From Achromobacter spanius (GTDB taxonomy: Bacteria; Pseudomonadota; Gammaproteobacteria; Burkholderiales; Burkholderiaceae_B), in the NCBI RefSeq assembly GCF_003994415.1, contig NZ_CP034689.1, positions 1,984,001 through 2,048,000 of the forward strand: DNA of 64,000 nt, given 5' to 3'. A program made the position numbers and the translations under genes. Of this stretch, positions 42,591-51,848 are shown piece by piece (position 1 is the stretch's first letter; every line of letters starts with the position of its first letter). Below the pieces are notes generated by a model. It was not told the origin of the DNA, ran no database searches, and saw only the letters and a program-made list of their open reading frames with translations.

Positions 42591-42657
42591 CGTATACAAA
42601 CATTTATACAAAAGTGCCATTTAAAAAGCACTTTTGTTATCTGTTTCGTATACAAAC
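42591..42657. promoter_or_regulatory. GntR operator region
   Basis: Two direct copies of CGTATACAAAC (42591-42601 and 42647-42657) flank a perfect 9-10-9 inverted repeat (CAAAAGTGC, 42609-42617, with GCACTTTTG, 42628-42636). GTATAC-centred sites suit FCD-type GntR regulators. The cluster lies 18-84 bases before the first operon gene. Confidence 0.65.
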
Positions 42658-42674
42658 TTGCCGAGGTTTGTTCC

Positions 42675-43412
42675 ATGCCAGCCATGCCCGACGCCGTGTC
42701 CCTGGACCGGCCCGCCTTCACGCCGTACCGCCTGCTGGTGGTCAACGGCAACACCACGTCCAGCCTGACGGACCGCCTTGCGGCGCAAGCGCAGAGCTTT
42801 CTTGGTGGCGCCGCGCACATACACGCCGTTACCGCCGTGTTCGGGCCGGCCTATATCGCCAGCCGTGTCGAGGCCGCGGTGGCCGCCCATGCCGTGCTGG
42901 AAACCGTGGAGCGCGAAGTGGCCCAGGCCGACGCGCCCTTTGACGCCTGCTTGCTGGCCTGTTTTGGCGAACCCGGTATCGGCGCGGTGCGCGAATGCCT
43001 GACCGTGCCCGTGGTCGGCATGGCCGAGGCGTCCATCATGGCCGCCATGCAGCGCGGCGACCGCTACGCCATCGTCACGGTCGGCCAGCGCTGGCCGGGC
43101 ATGTTGCGTGAACAGATCCGCCAGCTTGGGCTGGACGCCCGCTGCGCCGCCATCATCGCCTTGCCCGGCAATGCGCTGGACTACGTGTCGCAAACGCCGG
43201 AGTCGGCAGCCCAGGTCAGCCTGGCGCTGGACGCCGCCGTGACGCAAGGCGCCGACGTCATCATCGTGGCGGGCGCCGCGCTGGCGGGTTATCTGCCGGT
43301 GCTGACGCGCCGGCCCGCCGTGCCGGTCATCGACTCCTACCGCGCCGCGCTGGCGCAGGTGCTGGCTCTGGCATCACTGGATAGGGTGCAACGCCAGTGC
43401 GCGTGGAACTGA
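42675..43412 (+). CDS. Asp/Glu/hydantoin racemase-family protein
   Basis: A 245-residue protein. YRLLVVNGNTTSSLTDRLAA is the family start (N-x-N-T-T), and LLACFGEPGIGAVRE holds the first catalytic Cys (Cys96). The second, C-terminal active-site Cys is replaced: the segment reads VIIVAGAALAGYLP, with Ala at the expected position. It may therefore be a lyase or decarboxylase-like member rather than a two-base racemase. It is the first gene of the operon, with possible action on hydantoin- or maleate-like compounds (inference). Confidence 0.8.
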   Translation: MPAMPDAVSLDRPAFTPYRLLVVNGNTTSSLTDRLAAQAQSFLGGAAHIHAVTAVFGPAYIASRVEAAVAAHAVLETVEREVAQADAPFDACLLACFGEPGIGAVRECLTVPVVGMAEASIMAAMQRGDRYAIVTVGQRWPGMLREQIRQLGLDARCAAIIALPGNALDYVSQTPESAAQVSLALDAAVTQGADVIIVAGAALAGYLPVLTRRPAVPVIDSYRAALAQVLALASLDRVQRQCAWN

Positions 43413-43507
43413 TCCGCCTTCCAGACACAGCCGCCATGCCCATGGCGCCAGGGCAAGCCTGGATCAAACACAAACCACAAACCGATAGACAAGGGAGAGT
43501 TGCAGCC

Positions 43508-45085
43508 ATGAAGACGTTGCTTAAGTGGACCGCCGGCGCCGTGATCGCGCTGTCGGCGATTACCGGGGCTTCGGCCGCCAACACGTTGAAGTGGGGCGCC
43601 GCGCGCGACCTGGATTCGCTGGACCCGTATTCCTACGGCAGCACCTTCAATCTGGCGTTTTTGAACCACGTATACGAAGCGCTGATCCGCTACGACGACA
43701 AGTTCAACATCACCCCGGCGCTGGCCGAATCCTGGGAGGCCACGTCGCCCACCGTGCTGCGCTTCAAGCTGCGCCAGGGCGTGAAGTTCCACAACGGCGC
43801 ACCGTTCACGGCGGACGACGTCGTGGCCTCGATGACCCGCGTGTCCGACCCCGCCTCGCCCCTGAAGGGCAACCTGCCGGCCTTCAAGGCCGTGAAGAAG
43901 GTGGATGACTACACCGTCGACATCGAAATGACGCATCCATACCCGCTGATGCTGAACGACCTGACCAACATCTTCATCTTCAACCGCCAATGGCTCGTGG
44001 ACAACAACAGCACCAAGCCGACCGACGCCGCCAAGAACATCGAAGGCTACGCCACGCACCACGCCAATGGCACCGGCCCCTTCAAGGTGGAGTCGTACCG
44101 GCCCGATACGCGCACCGTGCTGGTCGTCAACAAAGACTGGTGGGACAAGCCCCGCCACAACCTCGACCGCATTGAGTTCACGCCCATCGCGTCCGCGCCG
44201 ACGCGCGTGGCGGCGCTGCTGTCGGGCGATATCAACTTCACCGAAAACGCGCCCTTGCAGGATCTGGACCGCCTGCGCGCCGCGTCCAACGTGAAGGTGC
44301 TGGCGGCGACCGAACTGCGCACCATTTACTTCGGCTTCAACCTGGGCGACAAGCTCGTCGGATCGAACATCACCGACAAGAATCCGTTGAAAGACTTACG
44401 CGTGCGTCAGGCCCTGTACATGGCCTTGTCGCCCGACCTGCTGCAAAAGCGCGTGATGCGTGGCCTGTCGCGCACGACGGGCGCGCTGGTGGCGCCGTCC
44501 ATACCCGGCTACGAGGCCAAGCAGGAAACGCGCCTGCCGTTTGACGCGGCCAAGGCAAAGGCGTTGCTGGCCGAAGCGGGCTATCCCAACGGCTTCACCT
44601 TGTCGCTGCTGTGTTCCAACGACATGTTCGTGAACGAGGAAGAGCTGTGCCAGGCGGCGGCGTCGATGTGGGCGCGGATCGGCGTAAAGGCTTCCTTGGC
44701 CAGCGGGCCGCGTTCGTTGCAGAACCCCAAGCGCTCGCGTGGCGAGTTCGACATCACCATTCACGGCTGGGCCAACGAGCCGCAGATCGATGCGCTGTCG
44801 ATCCTGCTGCAAGTGATGCACAGCCGCACCGGCCCCGCCGGCGTCTTCAACTGGGGGCAGTGGGGCGACGCCGCGCTGGACGCCAAGATTGACGCGGCCG
44901 CGGCCGAGATGGACCGCGCCAAGCGCATCCAGATGATGGCCGAGGTATTGCAGACCCTGCATGACGATGTGCGCTTCCTGCCGCTGCACCAGCAGCCCAT
45001 GGCCTGGGCCGTGGGCGACAAGGTGGGCGACGTGCTGCAAATGCCTGACAACAAGGCGCGTCTGTGGACCGTGCGCATGCAGTAG
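43508..45085 (+). CDS. ABC transporter solute-binding protein (Dpp/Opp type)
   Basis: A 525-residue periplasmic receptor. The start at 43508 gives a clear signal peptide (LLKWTAGAVIALSAITGASA). The SBP family 5 pattern follows: ARDLDSLDPYSYGSTFNLAF, TVLRFKLRQGVKFHNGAPFT then ADDVVASM, and FNLGDKLVG. It delivers the substrate to the two permeases encoded next. Substrate class in this family ranges from peptides to opines and glutathione; the neighbours suggest a small nitrogen compound. Confidence 0.93.
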   Translation: MKTLLKWTAGAVIALSAITGASAANTLKWGAARDLDSLDPYSYGSTFNLAFLNHVYEALIRYDDKFNITPALAESWEATSPTVLRFKLRQGVKFHNGAPFTADDVVASMTRVSDPASPLKGNLPAFKAVKKVDDYTVDIEMTHPYPLMLNDLTNIFIFNRQWLVDNNSTKPTDAAKNIEGYATHHANGTGPFKVESYRPDTRTVLVVNKDWWDKPRHNLDRIEFTPIASAPTRVAALLSGDINFTENAPLQDLDRLRAASNVKVLAATELRTIYFGFNLGDKLVGSNITDKNPLKDLRVRQALYMALSPDLLQKRVMRGLSRTTGALVAPSIPGYEAKQETRLPFDAAKAKALLAEAGYPNGFTLSLLCSNDMFVNEEELCQAAASMWARIGVKASLASGPRSLQNPKRSRGEFDITIHGWANEPQIDALSILLQVMHSRTGPAGVFNWGQWGDAALDAKIDAAAAEMDRAKRIQMMAEVLQTLHDDVRFLPLHQQPMAWAVGDKVGDVLQMPDNKARLWTVRMQ

Positions 45086-45165
45086 CGCGCGTGCAGGGGG
45101 AACGCCGCGCGCCGCGATGGGCGTGGCGTTCCAAAGTCCGACATCAGGTCTGAAGGAGGCCGCAC

Positions 45166-46158
45166 ATGCTGGCATTCATTGTTAGACGGGTCTTCAACGC
45201 GGCTGGCGTGATGCTGGCGGTGGCGTTGCTGGCCTTCGTGATCTTCCGTTTTGTCGGCGACCCCGTCGACATGATGCTCAACGAGCAGGCCTCGCAGACG
45301 CAGCGCGACGAACTGCGCGAGCGCCTGGGGCTGAACGCCTCGATGGGCATGCAGTACGTCAACTTCGTCACCAACGCGGTGCAGGGCGAATTCGGTATTT
45401 CGTACCGCAACCAGCAAGACGTCTTCGCGCTGGTGGCCGAACGCTTTCCCGCCACCTTCGAACTGGTGATGATGGCCACGCTGCTGTCGCTCGTGATCGG
45501 CGTGCCGCTGGGCGTGCTCACCGCCATCTACCGCAAGTCGCGCCTGGCGCAGGCCTTGCAGTTCGTGTCCATCCTGGGCATTTCGCTGCCCAGCTTCGTG
45601 GTGGGCATCATGCTGATTCTGGTCTTCTCGGTGCAGCTGGGCTGGCTGCCCGGCTTTGGACGGGGCGAAACGGTGAAGATCGGCTGGTGGTCCACCGGCT
45701 TGTTGACGCCGTCGGGCCGCGCCGCGCTGGTGCTGCCGTCCATCACCCTGGCGCTGTTCCAGATCACGCTGATCATGCGGCTGGTGCGGGCCGAGATGCT
45801 GGAAACGCTGCGCACGGAATTCATCAAGTTCGCCCGCGCCCGTGGGCTGCCCGACCGCGTGGTGCACTTTCGGCTGGCGCTGCGCAACTGCCTGATGCCC
45901 GTCATCACGGTCACGGGCATGCAGATCGGCAACCTGATCGCCTTCGCGCTGATCACGGAAACCGTGTTCCAGTGGCCCGGCATGGGGCTGCTGTTCATTC
46001 AATCGGTCATGTTCGTGGACATTCCCGTCATGGCCGCCTATCTGGTCATCGTGTCTTTCATCTTCGTGACCCTGAACACGCTGGTGGACATGATGTACGG
46101 CGTGGTTGACCCCCGCCTGCGCAGCCAGCACGTCAAAGGAGGCGGCAATGCTCACTAA
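45166..46158 (+). CDS. ABC transporter permease (DppB-like)
   Basis: A 330-residue membrane protein with six hydrophobic segments, starting MLAFIVRRVFNAAGVMLAVA. The family pattern is visible in NEQASQTQRDELRERLGLNA (the extracellular loop) and in the EAA loop region RAEMLETLRTEFIKFARARG. It forms the channel with the next gene product; the two frames overlap by 11 bases. Confidence 0.93.
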   Translation: MLAFIVRRVFNAAGVMLAVALLAFVIFRFVGDPVDMMLNEQASQTQRDELRERLGLNASMGMQYVNFVTNAVQGEFGISYRNQQDVFALVAERFPATFELVMMATLLSLVIGVPLGVLTAIYRKSRLAQALQFVSILGISLPSFVVGIMLILVFSVQLGWLPGFGRGETVKIGWWSTGLLTPSGRAALVLPSITLALFQITLIMRLVRAEMLETLRTEFIKFARARGLPDRVVHFRLALRNCLMPVITVTGMQIGNLIAFALITETVFQWPGMGLLFIQSVMFVDIPVMAAYLVIVSFIFVTLNTLVDMMYGVVDPRLRSQHVKGGGNAH

Positions 46159-47089
46159 CCCCTTTTCGGGCGGCGCGCAAAGCCGGATGTCCCGCTTTCT
46201 GCAAAGCGACTTATGGTGGAGCCTGCGCAACGATTACGTGGCGATGGGCGCGGGCATCGTGCTGCTGGCCGTGGTGTTGCTGGCGGTATTCGCGCCGTGG
46301 ATCGCGCCGCAGAACCCCTACGACCTGGCGCAGCTTGACTTGTTGAACGCCGAACTGCCGCCGTTCTGGGTGGATGGCGCCGACCCGCAATTCCTGCTGG
46401 GCACCGATACGCAGGGCCGCGACGTATGGTCGGCCATTCTGTATGGCTCGCGCATGTCGCTTGCCATCGGCCTGGCCACCGTGGTGCTGTCCTTGGCGAT
46501 CGGCCTGCTGGTGGGGCTGGCGGCCGGCTATTTCGGCGGCTGGATCGACAACGCGCTGATGCGGGTGGGCGACACGCTGCTCAGCATTCCCACGATTCTT
46601 GTCGCCATTCTGGTGACGGCGGTGTTCCGCCAATTGCTGCCGCCCGGCCTGCGCGAAACGCTGTCGGCGGTGATCCTTATCCTGGCCATCTCCATGACCA
46701 ACTGGGTGCAGTACGCCCGCACGGTACGCGCGTCGGCGCTGGTGGAACGCGGCAAGGAATACGTGCAGGCGGCGAGGCTGATCCGGGTCAGCCCGTTGCG
46801 CATCATGCTGACGCACATCCTGCCCAACACGCTGACGCCGGTGATGGTGACGGCCACGCTGAACCTGGGGCTGGCGGTGCTGATCGAGGCCACGCTGAGC
46901 TTTCTGGGCGTGGGCATGCCGCCGACCGAACCCTCGCTGGGCACGCTGATCCGCCTGGGCAACCAATTTCTTTTTTCGGGGCAGTGGTGGGTGGTGGTCT
47001 TCCCCGCGCTGTATCTAAGCCTGATCGTGCTGGTGGTGAACCTGCTGGGCGATTGGCTGCGTGATGCGCTCAACCCCCGTCTGCGCTGA
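46148..47089 (+). CDS. ABC transporter permease (DppC-like)
   Basis: A 313-residue membrane protein. The start at 46148 lies inside the end of the DppB-like gene. An N-terminal helix (YVAMGAGIVLLAVVLLAVFA) is followed by LGTDTQGRDVWSAILYGSRM, the standard DppC/OppC motif, and the EAA loop YVQAARLIRVSPLRIMLTHI. It pairs with the DppB-like subunit. Confidence 0.93.
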   Translation: MLTNPFSGGAQSRMSRFLQSDLWWSLRNDYVAMGAGIVLLAVVLLAVFAPWIAPQNPYDLAQLDLLNAELPPFWVDGADPQFLLGTDTQGRDVWSAILYGSRMSLAIGLATVVLSLAIGLLVGLAAGYFGGWIDNALMRVGDTLLSIPTILVAILVTAVFRQLLPPGLRETLSAVILILAISMTNWVQYARTVRASALVERGKEYVQAARLIRVSPLRIMLTHILPNTLTPVMVTATLNLGLAVLIEATLSFLGVGMPPTEPSLGTLIRLGNQFLFSGQWWVVVFPALYLSLIVLVVNLLGDWLRDALNPRLR

Positions 47090-47115
47090 AGGCGCATCTT
47101 CAATAGAGGTCAAGC

Positions 47116-48309
47116 ATGGAAAATGCAACGCTGTACACCCAGGTCCGCCCCGCCGGCGGGGAACTCACCACGGTGCTGGTGCGCGACGGCCGCATCCAAT
47201 CGCTGGGGGGCACGGCGCCCGAGGGCGCGGCGGTGGTGGACGGGGGCGGTGCGCTGATGCTGCCGGGGCTGATCGACGCCCATGCCCATCTGGACAAGAC
47301 GATGTACGGCATGCCCTGGTACCGCAACGACGTCGGCCCGAGGCTGATCGACAAGATCGAGAACGAACGCGCCGAAAAAAAGCGCCTGGGCATAGACCCG
47401 TACCGGCAATCGGCGCGGCAGATCGTGATGTCGATTGCCGATGGCACCAGCCACATCCGCAGCCATGTGGACGTGGATACCGACATTGGCCTGGCCGCCA
47501 TTGAAGGCGTGATGCGTGCTCGCGAGCAATATCGCGACCAGATCGATGTGGAATTGGTGGCGTTTCCGCAAAGCGGCCTGCTGATCCGGCCGGGCACGCT
47601 GGAACTGATGGACGAAGCGCTGCGCATGGGGGCCGAGGTAGTGGGCGGGCTGGACCCGGCCGGCATGGACCGCGATCCCAAGGGCCATCTTGACGCCATC
47701 TTTGCGCTGGCCGACAAGCACGGCAAGCCCATTGACATCCACCTGCACGAAGCGGGCGAGCTGGGCGCGTTTTCGATGCAGATGACCATCGACCGCGTGC
47801 TGGCGCTGGGCATGCAGGGCAAGGTCACCTTGTCGCACTCGTTCTGCCTGGGCATGCCCGACACGCAGGCCGTCCAGGCGCTGACCGATGGGCTCTTGCA
47901 CGCGGGCATACACATCATGACGACGGGTTCGGCCTCGCGTCCCGTGCCCAACGTGGCGCGGCTGCGCGCGGCCGGCGTCACTGTCTGTACCGGCAACGAC
48001 GGCATGCGCGATACCTGGGGGCCCTACGGCAAGCCGGACATGCTGGAACGCACCATGCTGGTGGGCCTGCGCAACAACTTCCGCCGCGACGACGAACTGG
48101 CGATGGCGCTGGACGTGGCCACCTACGGCAACGCGCGCGTGATGAAGCTGGCCGACTACGGCCTGGCTCCGGGCTGCCACGCCGACTTCGTGCTGGTGGA
48201 CGCCGAAACCGTGGCCGAGGCCATTGTGGCGCGGCCGGTGCGCAAGCTGGTCGTCAAGCGCGGCCGCGTCGTGGCGCGCGATGGACGCGCCTTGGTGAGC
48301 GCGCCGTGA
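47116..48309 (+). CDS. amidohydrolase, cytosine deaminase-like
   Basis: A 397-residue metal-dependent hydrolase. MLPGLIDAHAHLDKTMYG holds the H-x-H metal pair, GKPIDIHLHEAGELG the third His, VTLSHSFCLGMPD a fourth, and TVCTGNDGMRDTWGPYGKPD the Asp. This is the CodA/AtzC-type deaminase arrangement, including the conserved D-x-W-x-P-x-G block near the end. It probably removes an amino group from a heterocycle or acts on a cyclic amide. Its stop overlaps the next start. Confidence 0.87.
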   Translation: MENATLYTQVRPAGGELTTVLVRDGRIQSLGGTAPEGAAVVDGGGALMLPGLIDAHAHLDKTMYGMPWYRNDVGPRLIDKIENERAEKKRLGIDPYRQSARQIVMSIADGTSHIRSHVDVDTDIGLAAIEGVMRAREQYRDQIDVELVAFPQSGLLIRPGTLELMDEALRMGAEVVGGLDPAGMDRDPKGHLDAIFALADKHGKPIDIHLHEAGELGAFSMQMTIDRVLALGMQGKVTLSHSFCLGMPDTQAVQALTDGLLHAGIHIMTTGSASRPVPNVARLRAAGVTVCTGNDGMRDTWGPYGKPDMLERTMLVGLRNNFRRDDELAMALDVATYGNARVMKLADYGLAPGCHADFVLVDAETVAEAIVARPVRKLVVKRGRVVARDGRALVSAP

Positions 48310-49808
48310 TGCCCGCCGCCGAAGGCCCCATCCTGCTTACCGCCCGCTGGGTGGTGGGCCACGAAAACGGGCGGCACTGCCTGTACGAAAACGGCGAGCT
48401 CGTCTTTGAAGGCGATCGCATCCTGTATGTGGGTCACCGGTATCCCGGGTTCGTCGCGCGCCGCCATGACTACGGCCGCGCGGTGATTGGCCCCGGCTTC
48501 GTGGACCTGGACGCCTTGTCGGACCTGGACACGACCATCCTGGGTTTCGACAATTCCCCCGCTTGGCAAAAGGGCCGCATCTGGCCCGAGACCTATATGA
48601 AGCAGGGGCCGTACGAGATGTACTCGGCCGCCGAGCTGGCGTTCCAGAAGCGCTATGCCTTCGCGCAGTTGATCCGCAACGGCATCACCACGGCCTTGCC
48701 CATTGCCTCGCTGTTCTATCGGGTCTGGGGCGAAACCCGCGACGAGTTCCTGTCGGCCGCCAACGCGGCGGGGGAACTGGGCCTGCGTGTCTACCTGGGG
48801 CCGGCTTACCGCAGCGGGCATACCTATGTGGATGCCCAGGGCAATATCCGCTGCCATTACGACGAAGCGCGCGGCATGGTGGGGCTGGCCGAAGCGCTGG
48901 CGTTCTGCGACGACATCGACAACCGCTACGACAGCCGCTACAACGGCCGCATCCGCGCGATGCTGGCGCCCGACCGCATCGAAACTTGTACGCCGGACCT
49001 GCTGCGTGCATCGGCCGCCGCCGCGCGCGAACGCGAAATTCCGATTCGGCTGCATTGCTGCCAGTCGCGCCTGGAATACGACCTGGTGTTGGAACAGCAC
49101 GGCATGAGCCCGCCGGAATGGTTGCAAAGCCTGGACTTTCTATCGCCACGCGCCTTGCTGCCGCACGGCACGTATGTGTCCGGCTCACGCCATATTTCGC
49201 GCCCGGGCCGCGACCTTGAAATCATCCGCGACGCGGGCGCCAGCATCGTGCATTGCCCGCTGGTATCCGCGCGCCATGGCGCCGCGCTGGCCTCGTTCGC
49301 AAGCTATCGCAAGCTGGGCGTCAACATCGGCATGGGCACCGACACCTGGCCGCCCGACATGGTGCAGAACATGCAGGTGGGCATGATGCTGTGCCGGGTG
49401 GCGGAAGGGGCCACCGAGGCGGTGCGCGCCGAAGACTATTACGACGCGGCCACGGTCGGCGGGGCCGATGCGCTGGGCCGCCCGGACCTGGGCCGCCTGG
49501 CCGTGGGCGCCAAGGCCGACATCGTCGTCTTTGATTTTTCGCACGATCGCAATGGCCAGATGATCGACCCGATACAGACCCTGATGATCAGCGGCAGCGG
49601 CCGCGACGTGTCGCAGGTCATCATCGATGGGCGCTTCGTCATGGTGGATGGCCGCATCCCCGGCTTTGACGCCCGCCTGGCGCAAGAGCAGGCGCAGTCG
49701 CAATTCGACGGCCTGGTGGCGCGCTACCCCGACCGCACCTGGGGGCATCCTCCGGTCGAACAGATTTTTTCTTCCAGCTATCCGCGTCCCGCAAGGAGCC
49801 CGTCATGA
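48309..49808 (+). CDS. TRZ/ATZ-type amidohydrolase with altered metal motif
   Basis: A 499-residue protein, starting at the ATG in a TGATG overlap (a GTG at 48306 is an alternative). The scaffold matches AtzA/SsnA-like hydrolases: IPIRLHCCQSRLEYD (metal His), LLPHGTYVSGSRH, VNIGMGTDTWPPDMVQNMQV and VGAKADIVVFDFSHD. The first strand, which should read G-x-x-x-x-H-x-H, instead reads GPGFVDLDALSDLD, so the H-x-H pair is missing. It may bind a different metal set or act on another bond. It overlaps the ATPase gene by four bases. Confidence 0.82.
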   Translation: MPAAEGPILLTARWVVGHENGRHCLYENGELVFEGDRILYVGHRYPGFVARRHDYGRAVIGPGFVDLDALSDLDTTILGFDNSPAWQKGRIWPETYMKQGPYEMYSAAELAFQKRYAFAQLIRNGITTALPIASLFYRVWGETRDEFLSAANAAGELGLRVYLGPAYRSGHTYVDAQGNIRCHYDEARGMVGLAEALAFCDDIDNRYDSRYNGRIRAMLAPDRIETCTPDLLRASAAAAREREIPIRLHCCQSRLEYDLVLEQHGMSPPEWLQSLDFLSPRALLPHGTYVSGSRHISRPGRDLEIIRDAGASIVHCPLVSARHGAALASFASYRKLGVNIGMGTDTWPPDMVQNMQVGMMLCRVAEGATEAVRAEDYYDAATVGGADALGRPDLGRLAVGAKADIVVFDFSHDRNGQMIDPIQTLMISGSGRDVSQVIIDGRFVMVDGRIPGFDARLAQEQAQSQFDGLVARYPDRTWGHPPVEQIFSSSYPRPARSPS

Positions 49809-50830
49809 TGGCAGTCGTACCCAATACCGCGCCGCCGCCCGCCGCCATTCCGACCTTGTCGGTACGTGGCCTGTCGGTTGAATTTCCCACGCGCCACGGC
49901 ACGTTGGTAGCCACGCGCGACATCAGTTTCGATATCCAGCCCGGCGAAATCCTGGGCATGGTGGGCGAGTCCGGCGCGGGCAAGTCCCTGACCGGCATGG
50001 CGGTGATTGGCCTGCTGGAGCCGCCCGGGCGCTTGGGCGCGGGTGAGATTCATCTGGCGGGCAAGCGCATCGACAACCTGCCGCCCAAGGCGCGCCAGCG
50101 TTTGCGCGGCAAAGAGATCGGCGCGATTTTTCAGGACCCGCTGACCAGCCTGCACCCGCTGTTCACCGTGGGCGACCAGTTGGTCGAAACCATTCGCCAC
50201 CACGACAAGGGCTCCGCCACGGCCGCCCGCGCCCGCGCGCTGGAACTCTTGCAGGCCGTGGGCATACCCGCGGCCGACAAGCGCATAGACCACTATCCAC
50301 ATCAGTTTTCGGGTGGCATGCGGCAACGGGTGGTGATTGCCCTGGCCTTGGCGGCACGCCCCGCACTGATCATCGCGGACGAACCCACGACCGCGCTGGA
50401 CGTCTCGGTGCAGGCGCAGATCACCGCGCTGCTGCGCAGGCTGTGCCGCGAGCAGGGCACGGCCGTGCTGCTGGTCACGCACGACATGGGCGTGATTGCT
50501 GAAACCGCGGATCGCGTGGCGGTGATGTACGCGGGCCGCATCGTAGAGATCGGCCCGGTGCTGGACGTGTTGCGCCGCCCCGGCCACCCGTACACGCAGG
50601 GCTTGATGAACGCCATTCCCGGCCTGCGCCACCGCGCGGCGCGCTTGAACCAGATCGACGGCGCCATGCCGCGCCTGCACGCCATGCCCGCAGGCTGCGC
50701 GTTCCACCCACGCTGCGCGCAGGCGGGGCCGCGTTGCACGCAGACTCGCCCGCCACTGGCGGCTTCGCCCTCGGGCGCCACGGTCAGCGCTTGCTGGCTG
50801 CATCAGGAAGGAGTGGCTCATGCCGCGTAA
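49805..50830 (+). CDS. ABC transporter ATPase (DppD-like)
   Basis: A 341-residue ATPase. The Walker A loop GESGAGKSLTG, Q-loop region IFQDPLTSLHPLFTVG, signature FSGGMRQRV and Walker B LIIADEPTTALDVS are intact. The C-terminal oligopeptide-type extension has the Cys-rich GCAFHPRCAQAGPRC, which in this family can bind a cluster. It pairs with the DppF-like subunit, whose gene overlaps by 11 bases. Confidence 0.95.
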   Translation: MMAVVPNTAPPPAAIPTLSVRGLSVEFPTRHGTLVATRDISFDIQPGEILGMVGESGAGKSLTGMAVIGLLEPPGRLGAGEIHLAGKRIDNLPPKARQRLRGKEIGAIFQDPLTSLHPLFTVGDQLVETIRHHDKGSATAARARALELLQAVGIPAADKRIDHYPHQFSGGMRQRVVIALALAARPALIIADEPTTALDVSVQAQITALLRRLCREQGTAVLLVTHDMGVIAETADRVAVMYAGRIVEIGPVLDVLRRPGHPYTQGLMNAIPGLRHRAARLNQIDGAMPRLHAMPAGCAFHPRCAQAGPRCTQTRPPLAASPSGATVSACWLHQEGVAHAA

Positions 50831-51803
50831 CGACGATGTGCTGCTGCGGGCCGACGACCTGGCCTGCTGGTTCGACGTGTCGCCGCCCTGGCTGGAACGC
50901 ACGCTGTCGCGCCAACCCGAGCAAACGCTGAAGGCGGTGGACGGCGTGTCACTGGCGGTGCCAAGAGGCACCACCTTGAGCATCGTGGGCGAATCCGGCT
51001 GCGGTAAGTCCACACTGGCCAAGCTGTTGGTGGGCCTGGTCGCGCCCACGCGCGGCAAGCTGGAATATGGCCGCAACCGATCGGGCGGCGTGCTGCATCC
51101 GCAAATGATCTTCCAGGATCCCTATGCCAGCCTGAACCCGCGCTGGCGCGTCGGCAATATCGTGGCCGAGCCCATCATCACGCTGGGCCTGCGCCAGACG
51201 CCGGCGGATACGCGCCGCCGTGTGGACGAGCTGCTGGAACTTGTGGGCCTGTCCGCCAGCGACGCGAGCCGTTTTCCGCATGAGTTCTCGGGCGGGCAGC
51301 GGCAACGCATTTCGATTGCGCGGGCGCTTGCGACCGAGGCGGAATTCCTGGTCTGTGACGAGCCGACGTCCGCGTTGGACGTGTCGGTGCAGGCGCAGAT
51401 CCTGAACCTGATGGGCGATCTGCAAAAGGAATTCGGGCTGACGTATGTCTTCATCAGCCACAACCTGTCGGTGGTGCGCCACGTGTCCGATAGCGTGGCG
51501 GTGATGTATCTGGGCAGGATCGTGGAACAGGCCGCGGCGGATCAGTTGTTTGAATCCCCGCAGCATCCATACACGCGCATGCTGCTGGACACGATTCCCG
51601 ACCTGGAAGACCCCCGGCGTGACCGCGAGCCCATGGGCGGCGAAGTGCCCAACCCGATCCAGCCGCCTTCGGGGTGTACGTTTCACCCGCGCTGTCCCGA
51701 GGCCAGGCAGGAATGCCGGGTGGATGTGCCCGAAGTCAGCCGGGTGGCGGGACGCCAACTGCGCTGCCACGCGGTGCGGTGGGAACGGGCGGTGGCGGCC
51801 TAG
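50820..51803 (+). CDS. ABC transporter ATPase (DppF-like)
   Basis: A 327-residue ATPase. Walker A GESGCGKSTLAK, Q-loop MIFQDPYASLNPRWRVG, signature FSGGQRQRISIARAL and Walker B FLVCDEPTSALDVS are present, with the C-terminal GCTFHPRCPEARQEC extension. As the last gene of the operon it completes a five-part importer (receptor, two permeases, two ATPases). Confidence 0.95.
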   Translation: MPRNDDVLLRADDLACWFDVSPPWLERTLSRQPEQTLKAVDGVSLAVPRGTTLSIVGESGCGKSTLAKLLVGLVAPTRGKLEYGRNRSGGVLHPQMIFQDPYASLNPRWRVGNIVAEPIITLGLRQTPADTRRRVDELLELVGLSASDASRFPHEFSGGQRQRISIARALATEAEFLVCDEPTSALDVSVQAQILNLMGDLQKEFGLTYVFISHNLSVVRHVSDSVAVMYLGRIVEQAAADQLFESPQHPYTRMLLDTIPDLEDPRRDREPMGGEVPNPIQPPSGCTFHPRCPEARQECRVDVPEVSRVAGRQLRCHAVRWERAVAA

Positions 51804-51848
51804 GGACGGGTATCGGGTGGCGCCAGGCCACCCGATACGCCATACCGA

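Noticed and set aside
44761..46230. Minus-strand open frame of 489 codons across the Dpp-type genes
   Set aside because: Spans two real plus-strand genes and has low-complexity composition.
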